Shown here piece after piece: positions 56,801 to 64,000 of a stretch of 64,000 nucleotides of DNA. Both the position numbers and the translations under genes were made by a program. The stretch is from positions 21,989,537 through 22,053,536 of the forward strand of contig NC_134428.1 in the NCBI RefSeq assembly GCF_030867145.1, given 5' to 3'. This stretch comes from Opisthocomus hoazin. Taxonomy: Eukaryota > Chordata > Aves > Opisthocomiformes > Opisthocomidae. The notes under the pieces are model-generated. The model saw nothing but the letters and a program-made list of their open reading frames with translations. It was not told where the DNA came from and made no database searches. Numbering within the stretch: the first letter of the stretch is position 1; every line of letters starts with the position of its first letter.

Positions 56801-59800
56801 GCAGGGCAGGCAGGCCGAGGGAATGTGCAGGTAGAAGGGGAGCGCTGCCCGCAGACATCCCCCCTGCCTCCCTCCTCCCCACTAACGAGATTGCCGGGAC
56901 GAGCCTGTCCTTCCAGCTCACCTTCCCGCAGCCCCCAGGCTGGGGGATTAGCAGCACTAATCCTGCCAGCAGCTCTACGTGAGGGCATCGCCGCAGCTCC
57001 GGGCTGCAGGCCAGGGCAGCAAGCCCTTGGCACTGGGCTTGGAGGGGTCCCCAGAGGGACCTGAGACCCTCCTGCCCACCCAGGAGAGGAGCAGCCCCTC
57101 CGTGGGGTGCAGGCTACCTTTGGGGGTGCTGAGCCTGGCCCCTCGCTGGCGTGAGGGCTCTTGCTCTGCAGACTCCAGAGGAAGTGGCGGATGTAGAGGA
57201 GGTGCCGGTAGATGTTGTCGTCCAACGTCTCCACCTCCAGGTCCACTTTGAAGCCCCCGCCGGGCAGGATGATGGGCGGATGGTTGTCGAAGGACTCCAG
57301 CATCTCATCTGAAAGGCAGAGGGAGGGAGGCTAGCGCTGGCCCGGGCTGCACCCCACTCCTCCTCCAGGCTCTCGTCCATGTGCAGTCTCCCAGCCGGGA
57401 CCAGGGACGCTGAGCTGCCTCAGCACCCCTTGCCTGGGAACGCAGAAAGGGCCCCAAGCCCTCCTGAGCGCATTCTGCGTCCTTTGCAGTGCCCGAATCG
57501 CGGGGCCGTGGTTATTCCTGGTCACTGCAGCTACTACGGGAGCCCCAGGGAGAGGAAGGGAATTGCCTGTTTGGTTTGTACATAAAAACCTCGGAGGGAG
57601 CCTGCGGGTGACCGGGGCACGGCGACAGGCGCAGCGCTGGCCGTGAAGCCAGGGGCTCACCGGGCTGGAAGGCGGCCGGGCTCTCCTCCTCGCCGGGCTG
57701 CCACGCTGCGATGCAGCCCACATCCATCACCACCTGGCACTGGCTCAGCACCCGGTGAAGCTGCGCAGGGCTCAGCGCCGGGAACTCAGCTCGCAGGGAT
57801 GGCCAGGACATCTGAGCGAGGAGACAGAGCCGGGGCAAACGGCAGAGGTGAGGAGCTGCTCTCTCCAAGGGGCAGGGGCTCGCAGTGGGGACAGGAGGGA
57901 AAGGCTGGGCAAGATGGAGTGAACCTGAGCATCCTCTCCTCGGCGCTGCCCACCCACGGACCCAGCACCCCGGGAAGGGGCATACACCTTTGCAGGGACC
58001 CCCAGATGCTGAGCAGGGTGTCTCCAGCCCGTGTCCATCCCCATGCTGCTAGCCCGGGCACTCCTCACCTGGACCAGCTGGGAGCCGGGCATGGCCAGCA
58101 GATTGGCCACGCTGGTGAGCTTGGCAAAGAACTGGTGGGCGAGCTGCTCAAAGCCGGCGCCGCACAGCCACTCCAGCAGCAGCCGCACGCTGGCCCGCAG
58201 CTTCACCCCCTGCGACCAGTGGAAGCAGCCCAGAGAGGAGCCTGCGGAGGCAGAGCATCCGTGAGAACGTGTCGGGGAACAGCCCCCTCGTCCCCCATCC
58301 TTCGGCCGGAGCCCAGCCCCTGCCCCAGGGGTAGAGCTGCCCCAGGGCAGCAAAATAAATTGAGGTTAATGTCCCCAGTATCCGATAGCTGTAACTCCTG
58401 GTGGTGGCTGGACTTCGCCGCTGTGTTAATGAGGGCTAATGAGCACCTCGGTTACAAAGCAGGCTGCAGTGGTTTATTAACGAGCTGCTCCTATGAACTG
58501 CTCTCAGCCTCCTCTGCTCAGGCTCAAAAGGGCAGCGCTCTCGATGAGGATGGGGCATTTGTGGGGCTAAACCCCTCCTGGGAATGGAGACAGCAGCTGG
58601 GTCTGTGCTTGGCCTCCAGACTTGTGCCTGTCTCCAGCCCCTTCAAGCTCCTTGAAGCCCCCTCCCTCCTGTACCTCTGCAGGAGGCACCAGGATGGGCC
58701 AGAGGGTCTCCTGATGGGCCCATTCCCTACAGGGGGGTGCTCGAGGACTGACCCTTGTCCAGCAGCTGGTTGAAGAGCAGGGTGTTGGAGAAGAAGAAGA
58801 GGTAGGCGAACATCTGGGAGGTGATCTCCGGGTGCACTTCGTACTGGCGGAGCAGGTCCAGCACCGCCTGGTAGATGAGCACGACCCTGCGGAGCTCCTC
58901 GGGCAGCGGTGGGGACGCCCGCCAGCTCTCCCGGCACTCGTTCTGGAAGGGGTTGCACTCCAGCAGGGCAGGGAGCGACACATACAGACACTGCAGGGAG
59001 AGCGGCAACTTCACAGCAGACCAATTTTGGGGGTTTTCTTGGCACGAGCCGAACCTTTCTGACCCCCTCACCTCCGCAGCGCCAGCAAGGATTGCTGGGC
59101 TTGCTCCGGCGAGGGGCCGGTCCTGCTCACCCTGCCTCGATGCGCTCTGGTGTTGTGCAAGTGTTAAAATAAATAAAAATGAACGCGTCTGTCGCTTTTA
59201 GCAGTTGGAGGTGATGGCGTGGGGCAGCTCAGCGAAAGGGATCTGAAAACTGATCTGGACCAGGGCAGCGGCCGCCCAGCTGGGCATGAGGGTGAAAGAA
59301 AAACCAGGACCGATGGGGATGACCTTTCTCTATCACTTAAATGGGAGAGCAGCACCTAGCACCCACCTCTGCCGAGGGTAAGGGGGAGGCGAGGGTGCTG
59401 GGGAGGAGGGTGCTGCTCCGGCAGCGTCCCCGTCTGCTGACAGGCAGGGCCGTCCCGTCCGGCACACAGCAGCCTTTCTCCTGCCTCACACTGCCCGCTC
59501 TGTTCCCTGCTCCTGCTGCCGCCCGGCCCTCGCAGTCCAGTGGCGATGGTCCAGGGGCCCCTTTCCACCGCGCCCTCAATCGCAGCATTATGCCGCGCCG
59601 GCCGGAGCCAAGCAGCTCTCCCAGAACGCCTCCCCCGAGCCGCTGCGCTGCAGGCAGGGGAACACGCCGCAGTAATTCAACACTTCTCCTGGGCTGCAAC
59701 CAAAACTCAGGGCATTTCAGCCCAAAGGAAAACACCTCGGCGTGATGCAACTGCCAAAGAGTAAAAGCTTAAAAAAAAAATAAATCCCAAAAACCTCCGG

Positions 59801-62800
59801 CGCTGCCCGAGAGTTGCGGGGGATGCTCGTGCTGGCCCCGCGGGACGCCGCTGCCCTTCGCGGGGAACACCTACCTTAGAGATGTAGTAGACGCACTGCT
59901 GGAAGGTGTACATGATCACCTCCTCCAGCACCGTCATCGCCTCCTCGCTGGCTGTGATGGTCGAGGAGAACAGAGACTCCTTGGAGCCTACGGGGCGGAG
60001 AGGACGACAGGGGAGCAAAGCTGCAGCAGCAAGGCTAGCCGAATGCACCGCTCCCCACGTCCCTGGGGCGGGGGTTACTCATGCTCCCGGGCTGCCATCG
60101 CCACCACGGCACCCATCAGCAGGGACGAAGGGGCTCCTCCTGCCCCAGAGACCGCCCGCCTGCCATCGCCCACCGCTCGCAACGCTGTGCTGCGGCATGG
60201 CGGCCTCTGTCCCGCAGGCAGCCCGTCCTTCCAACAGCCTGTCCAGTTTAACTTGCTGCGTAGACCAGGCTTCTGAAGCCAATTTAATCCTTTCTTCCTT
60301 TTTTTCCCCCTTTATTTTTGCTGGCAGGCTGACCAGCAAGCCACTCTGCAGGGCTGCCTGCAAACCCAGGTGCTCCCGCGGCATCCCTGGGGACAGAAAG
60401 CCACCCCTGAGGGACGAACGCTCCCCGCAAGCCGCCGCGCTGGAACGCGGAGGGCTCGGCTGCGAACGCAACACAGCCTGGCCCTGAAGCCGAGCAGCAC
60501 CACGGCACGACGCGAGGCTGCTCCTCCTGCACAGATCACCCCGGCCTGTGCCGCGGAGACGTCCCTGCTGGTGGGGATTACAGGGATTCAAGGAGCGTCT
60601 CGGGGTCACCGACCACCGCTTGTGACTGGGGATTAGCAGAGCAAAGTCACTCCAGCGGGAGAAGCCAAGCAGGGTGCTGCGTCCAGCCCTACCTCTGACA
60701 TCCAGCTCCTCCTCCATGCTCTGGATGTAGGTGGGCGATTTCTGCTGGACGAAGTAGAGGACCTCGATGGCATTGGCCATCCAGAAGAGGATGTGCTGCA
60801 GGTCCGGGAGAAGGTCTGTGATGGTGAAGCGGGACAGGGTGGCGGGGTCCTGGCTGGGGAGACACAGCGGGTGTTACGGCTGCTGCTCCTCGGCATCCCC
60901 ACTTGAGTTTCTGGGGAGAAAACAGCCAGCCTGGGGCAATGCCAGGAGAGCATCTGCACCCCCCACCCCCAAGCCCAGCACCCCCTTAGGAACACCCTTT
61001 GCAAGCAAAAATCTGGTGGTTTTTGCTCTGCAGGACAGCAAAGGGGACCCTGCGGGGACCAGGCTGGCCGAGGGCCACCTGGCCTTTGTGGGGTGCCACG
61101 TTTTGGGGGAGGAATCCCCCTAATACAGCGGAACTGCAGTAAATACTCGTGGCTGAAGAGCAGCTCTCCCCGAGAAGTATGTGCTGCTCCTGCCAGCTCG
61201 GGACGGTTAAACCCAGCCTGCCCAAGCTGGGCTGTTCAAAAATAAAACTAAATAAATAAAAAGCATCTGGGAAGTTTCTCAACTGCTGAACTGCTTTTTC
61301 CTGCTATAGGAAAGGCCTGGGAAGCATCCTCGGAGCTCGTCCTAAAGGAACGCTCACAGCAAGCACCAACGGTTTCTCCAGATGCTGCTTGGGAGCTGGA
61401 TTTTGGAAATGGCTGGGAAGCCGGCCTCACGCCCCGCCGGGAGCCAACCCCCCACACCTCTGTGATGGCCCCAAAGTGGTGCTCCCCACCCCGGGACCCC
61501 ACATGCCACCATCCCTGGGTGGACACATGCAATGTCAGCCCTGTCGCCGCTCCGCAGGGACAGGGGTCTTCAGCATGAATGGGGTGAGACCCCACGCTGG
61601 GGCCATCCTCAGGGATGCTGAAGCCACATGTGCAAAGCCTCAGCCTGGCCTTGGATTGGAGAAGACCCCAGAGCTGCTGCAGGTCCTGTTCCCCTCCAAG
61701 CTCGTCTGCTTTTCCAGCCCCACACATTCCCAAGCAGGGTCCTCGCAGGCACCGTGGCGAAAGGACTAGAGAGGTGAATGCGTGGGATTGAGCAGGAAAA
61801 CGCAGTGGGCGTGGGCGCTGTGAGGGTGGTTATCGCCAGCCATGGGCTCCCCTTGCTTGTGGAAGAAGAATTCTCCCCGTTTCAGGGCAAAATGAGCAGG
61901 GGCGGCGGGCTGCACTTACTGCTGGGACTGCTTCTCAGCCAGCTCCCGCGTCCGCTCCTGGGCAGGGAGAGAAGGGGAAAGCAAAATGAAAACCAGCGGG
62001 ATGGGGTGGCCCGAGCTGGAGGAAACCCCACGGGGTGGGGGTCCAGCAACACCCCCACCCACCAACACCCCCGTCCCACCGCCGACTGACCCACACCGTC
62101 CTCTGGATCATTTTGGCCACTTTGAGCAGCAGCTGCCCGAAGTCGCCCGGCTCGAAGCTGGTGGCCGAGTGCTGGATGCAGAGGCAAAGCAGGAAGGCGG
62201 GGGTCAGCTTGTGGTCGTCCCCCCCCGGCTCGATCAGGGTCATGATGCGCCGCAGGAGCACGTCCTCGGCCGCCGGCTCAAACTCCAGCAGCAGCTTTCT
62301 GCAGGGTCCCCTGGGGCCGCCGGCGGGCGAGGGGCCCCGCTTTTTGGCGGCAGGGTCCTTCAGCAGGCTGCCGCACGCCCCGCAGACGGGGGGACCCTCG
62401 GGGACGGCGGGGTGCAGGGCTCGCAGCCTCAGCAGGGTCTGCGCCGGCAGCGGCTGCGCCTTCATGGGGTCCTTGTAGAGGAGCAGGTAGTAGAGACCGA
62501 GGGAGAGGAGGTCCCCGTGCCGCAGCACGACCGTCCGGGTCACCTCGGCGAAGTTGACGGAGATGCCGGCGCCGGCGATGGGCTCCAGCACCAACTTCTC
62601 CTCCGAGCGATGGCGGGAAGGTCGGAGCTTCCTGATGGTGCAGTGCAGGGGCAGGATGTCGGGGGCCGACAGGCTGATGCTGGGCTTGCTCGCCTGCGTC
62701 CTCTGGCCCACCGTGTGCTGCTCGCGGTTCAGCAGGTAAACCAAGCTGTCCTGCCAAGCGGGGAGACGCGGGATGAACCGGGGTGGGGGGAGAAGGGGCC

Positions 62801-64000
62801 CCCCTCCCCGCCGTGCAGTGGGTGCTGCAGCCTCCCGCCGTCCCCCCACCTGCTGCGGGGCAGAAACACGTTTCTCTCTTTATTTTCCTCGCTGCGGAGC
62901 GGGACAGCAGCCATCCCTGCTTTGGGCACGCTAATAAACGGGCACAATAACTTTGGGCATGCAGTAAATGGGGCTGCTTTGCGCAGAAGGAGCCCCCCCC
63001 TCCACCTCTCACCCCCGCCCCCCTTCCCGCAGCTGCTTTTCCTTTCCACCTTCTCCCCCCTGACAGCAGCGATGGCTGCATCCCCCTGCCCAGGGCAGGA
63101 CGGCGGGACCCCGGTCAGAGCAGCCTCCTCCCTGGGGCAGCTTGCGGAACTGCTCCGTGCCTCAGTTTCCCCAGCTGTACTAAACGGGAGGGCTGCAGAC
63201 AGGTGAGGGCTGCAGTGCCACCGTCACCCTGCCAGAAAGCTTGGAACAGCCAGATGCTCAACGGGGACAAACTAGCCATTAACTACAAGAGCCGTCCCAG
63301 TCCTTCCCAGTTCTCCCAGCGCCTCCAGTGCTGGGGAGCAGGGGCTCCCAGACCCGCTGTCTCCTTGCTGCCGCTCGTTTACCTTTGCCACTAACGAAGC
63401 AGCCGGACAGGGGACGGGGCAGCTCGGCCATCGCCCCCCAAACTGGGCCATCCTTGTGCCAGCGCAGGGATGCTGCGCGGGGGGGACCTTCCCCGCACCC
63501 CTCTGGGGCTTTAACTGGGGGTCGCGGGTCCCGGCTCGGCACCATCCCCAGTGCTTGGGGACAGGCTTGGGGACAAGGCTGCAAGTCCCAAGCTGGCACC
63601 CGCTCTTTCTATAAAGGATGCTCTCCCGCACCCCCACCACCCCCCCTACCCGCACCCCAGCAGCTCCGGCCACGCAAGCAGCCCCCCATCCCCGGGGAAG
63701 GGGGGAAGCAGGGGGTGGGGAGTGATGGGGAGGGGGGTGGGGGGTGATGGGGGGGGGGTGCGGTGCTTACATGCTGCTGGCTGTAGCCCTGCAAGAGCAG
63801 GAGGTGCGGGGACTGGTAGAGGGAGTACCGCATGCTGCTCCGCGCCGCCGGGCTGCCGGGCGGGGGGGGGCAGAGCCGCCCCCCGGGCCCCCGCCGCACC
63901 GGGCGGCCCAGGCTGCTCTCGCTGAGGCTGCGGCGCAGTGGGGGGGGGGGCGGGGGGCGGAGGGGGGCCGCCCCGCTCAGCCCCCGCCCGCCGAGCCCCC
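53769..64000 (-). CDS. RADIL: RADIL, Ras association and DIL domain protein (5' partial, 13 exons in window)
   Basis: RADIL is a Rap1 effector that controls integrin-based adhesion and cell migration (neural crest in zebrafish) and also binds G-beta-gamma. Exons in transcript order: 64000-63771 (runs off the edge), 62750-62091, 61957-61920, 60853-60693, 59987-59875, 58990-58753, 58241-58069, 57811-57661, 57308-57118, 56262-55863, 55564-55425, 54671-54532, 53874-53769. They join in frame into about 912 codons; the human protein is 1075, so the N-terminus with the RA domain lies beyond the right edge. Domain order is an FHA-type module (HTVGQRTQASKPSISLSAPD, LPLHCTI, RTVVLRHGDLLSLGLYYLLL), then DIL (RIMTLIEPGGDDHKLTPAFL to the LLEWL and LAMPGSQLVQ helices), a Ser/Pro-rich linker and a C-terminal PDZ domain (GLGMGLIDG, DGRLSIGDRILAVNG). 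Paralogues without the FHA and PDZ set, such as RASIP1, fit less well. Confidence 0.96.
54532..54671 (-). CDS. RADIL: RADIL exon: PDZ core
   Basis: It encodes HTALCSPGIYIRTLIEDGPA and DGRLSIGDRILAVNGTSLIG to YQ, with acceptor tgccaacag and donor gtgagt. The DGRL-GDRIL-VNG pattern is diagnostic of PDZ domains. Confidence 0.95.
55425..55564 (-). CDS. RADIL: RADIL exon: start of PDZ domain
   Basis: It encodes CSPTPYDYPTPESSSRSSAT, then DDFCYVFVVELERGPIGLGM and GLIDGL. GLGM is the carboxylate-binding loop of the PDZ domain. The acceptor is ccccgctgccag and the donor gtgagt. Confidence 0.95.
55863..56262 (-). CDS. RADIL: RADIL exon: Ser/Pro-rich linker
   Basis: A 400-base exon, KEARATPDVLEVSESPAAAL to NGTKGSTPE. 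It is poorly conserved except for the block DPSCLLTPPTTPLNF. The acceptor ctccttcttaag is set by phase; the donor is gtacgg. The acceptor could lie a few codons further in. Confidence 0.85.
56945..56963. promoter_or_regulatory. Perfect inverted TAATCC pair (OTX/CRX/PITX-type)
   Basis: GGATTAG and CTAATCC form a perfect 7-base inverted repeat around a 5-base spacer. TAATCC is the bicoid-class homeodomain core. It lies in a RADIL intron about 200 bases from a TAATTA core in GCTAATTAGT (near 56746-56757). Function is inferred from the motif only. Confidence 0.3.
57118..57308 (-). CDS. RADIL: RADIL exon: conserved segment and linker start
   Basis: It encodes EMLESFDNHPPIILPGGGFK, VDLEVETLDDNIYRHLLYIR and HFLWSLQSKSP, then a Pro/Ser-rich tail. 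The acceptor is ctgcctttcag and the donor gtagcc. Confidence 0.95.
57661..57811 (-). CDS. RADIL: RADIL exon after the DIL core
   Basis: It encodes MSWPSLRAEFPALSPAQLHR and VLSQCQVVMDVGCIAAWQPG to AAFQP. The acceptor ends gctcag and the donor is gtgagc. Confidence 0.95.
58069..58241 (-). CDS. RADIL: RADIL exon: end of DIL core
   Basis: It encodes SSLGCFHWSQGVKLRASVRL and LLEWLCGAGFEQLAHQFF to MPGSQLVQ, with acceptor cctccgcag and donor gtgagg. Confidence 0.96.
58350..58495. promoter_or_regulatory. TAAT-rich intronic stretch in RADIL
   Basis: Inside a GC-rich intron, this AT-richer block has TTAAT at 58366 and 58426, CTAAT at 58436 and TTATTAACGAG near 58474, and no repeat or coding frame. 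It may be an enhancer with homeodomain sites; no alignment was available. Confidence 0.2.
58753..58990 (-). CDS. RADIL: RADIL exon: DIL domain
   Basis: It encodes CLYVSLPALLECNPFQNECR, ELRRVVLIYQAVLDLLRQYE and HPEITSQMFAYLFFFSNTLL, with acceptor ctctccctgcag and donor gtcagt. Confidence 0.96.
59875..59987 (-). CDS. RADIL: RADIL exon: DIL domain
   Basis: It encodes SKESLFSSTITASEEAMTVL and EEVIMYTFQQCVYYISK, with acceptor ending ccgtag and donor gtaggt. This is one of the best-conserved blocks of the DIL domain. Confidence 0.96.
60693..60853 (-). CDS. RADIL: RADIL exon: DIL domain
   Basis: It encodes QDPATLSRFTITDLLPDLQH, then ILFWMANAIEVLYFVQQKSP and MEEELDVR. The acceptor tctccccag is set by phase and gives HQDP across the junction; the donor is gtaggg. 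Confidence 0.93.
61920..61957 (-). CDS. RADIL: RADIL small exon (38 bases)
   Basis: It encodes ERTRELAEKQSQ plus two bases, with acceptor ctgcccag and donor gtaagt. It joins the flanking exons in frame and matches human EKTKELAEKQAQ. Confidence 0.92.
62091..62750 (-). CDS. RADIL: RADIL exon: FHA domain and start of DIL domain
   Basis: A 660-base exon of 220 codons. DSLVYLLNREQHTVGQRTQ opens the FHA module, which ends near LLLYKDPMKAQ. A linker with a CGAC (CxxC) motif and a basic run follows, then LLLEFEPAAEDVLLRRIMTL and the highly conserved IEPGGDDHKLTPAFLLCLCI of the DIL start. The acceptor is cttggcag and the donor gtcagt. Confidence 0.96.
63680..63765 (+). repeat. G-rich low-complexity, quadruplex-type sequence next to a RADIL splice donor
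   Basis: The plus strand carries repeated runs of three to ten G separated by short spacers (GGGGTGGGG, GGGGAGGGGGGTGGGGGG, TGATGG and a G10 run). It ends about five bases from the donor of the RADIL exon at 63771. On the transcribed RNA it is C-rich. Confidence 0.7.
63771..64000 (-). CDS. RADIL: RADIL exon (5'-most in window; cut by the window edge)
   Basis: The frame is open from the window edge. A low-complexity Pro run is followed by LRRSLSESSLGRPVRRGPGG and, after a second Pro run, MRYSLYQSPHLLLLQGYSQQ-H, aligning with the human LRRTVSETSLS and MRYSLYQSP blocks. The donor is gtaagc. The ATG of MRYSLY is internal and not the start of the gene. Long C/G runs make the exact codon count sensitive to sequencing error. 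Confidence 0.88.

Larger units (their letters stand above)
53875..63770 (-). other. RADIL: RADIL introns, non-coding content
   Basis: The introns longer than 300 bases are 53875-54531, 54672-55424, 56263-57117, 57309-57660, 58242-58752, 58991-59874, 59988-60692, 60854-61919 and 62751-63770; the others are shorter. They are GC-rich and free of recognisable transposons. Points of note are a paired TAATCC site at 56945-56963, a TAAT-rich stretch at 58350-58495 and G-rich quadruplex-type sequence at 63680-63765. Confidence 0.65.

Noticed and set aside
57643-58773. 376-codon open frame on the plus strand
   Set aside because: It is opposite two RADIL exons and the intron between them, low-complexity and GC-driven, with no family resemblance.
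61986-63206. 406-codon open frame on the plus strand opposite RADIL
   Set aside because: It is antisense to the large RADIL FHA/DIL exon. High GC removes stop codons, it runs through RADIL introns and splice sites, and its translation resembles no family.

Overview
The window is nuclear DNA from a land vertebrate, most probably a bird. It holds spliced genes with GT-AG introns and three clear CR1 (chicken-repeat type LINE) fragments. Its gene order, FOXK1 - AP5Z1 - RADIL, is the one I know from human 7p22 and from the chicken. The compact, very GC-rich right third suits an avian microchromosome. Other CR1-rich sauropsids (turtle, crocodilian) cannot be excluded. There is no bacterial, phage, plasmid or CRISPR content.

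Layout. (1) 1-29,011, plus strand: FOXK1 from inside intron 1 to its stop codon. Eight coding exons are in the window. The first exon, with the N-terminus and most of the FHA domain, lies to the left. The long introns 1 and 2 contain one CR1 copy, an AT-rich inverted repeat, two non-coding stretches that read like regulatory DNA, and a CpG-containing GC-rich patch. (2) 29,012 to about 38,465: a roughly 9.4 kb FOXK1 3' UTR, as expected for this gene, with an old CR1 copy inside it, two Pumilio-type motifs and several possible poly(A) signals. (3) About 38.5-40.0 kb: intergenic DNA leading into a CpG-island promoter. (4) 40,062-50,942, plus strand: a complete AP5Z1 with 17 coding exons whose reading frame joins without a break into 811 codons plus stop. 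(5) 63,771/64,000 down to 53,769, minus strand: the 3' two thirds of RADIL in 13 coding exons. They cover the FHA domain, the DIL domain and the C-terminal PDZ domain; the 5' exons with the Ras-association domain lie beyond the right edge. Its 3' UTR probably runs to tandem AATAAA signals near 51.5 kb, so RADIL and AP5Z1 are tail to tail.

The three genes do not form a pathway. FOXK1 is a nuclear forkhead/FHA transcription factor, AP5Z1 is the zeta subunit of the AP-5 endosomal adaptor, and RADIL is a Rap1 effector in cell adhesion. Their linkage is conserved synteny.

Exon borders were set by hand from splice consensus, reading-frame phase and remembered family sequence, and every junction keeps frame. 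I did not find an undescribed gene system. The points most worth checking are a weak splice donor before the FOXK1 forkhead exons with an open read-through tail, the candidate regulatory elements inside introns, and the tail-to-tail 3' ends of AP5Z1 and RADIL.
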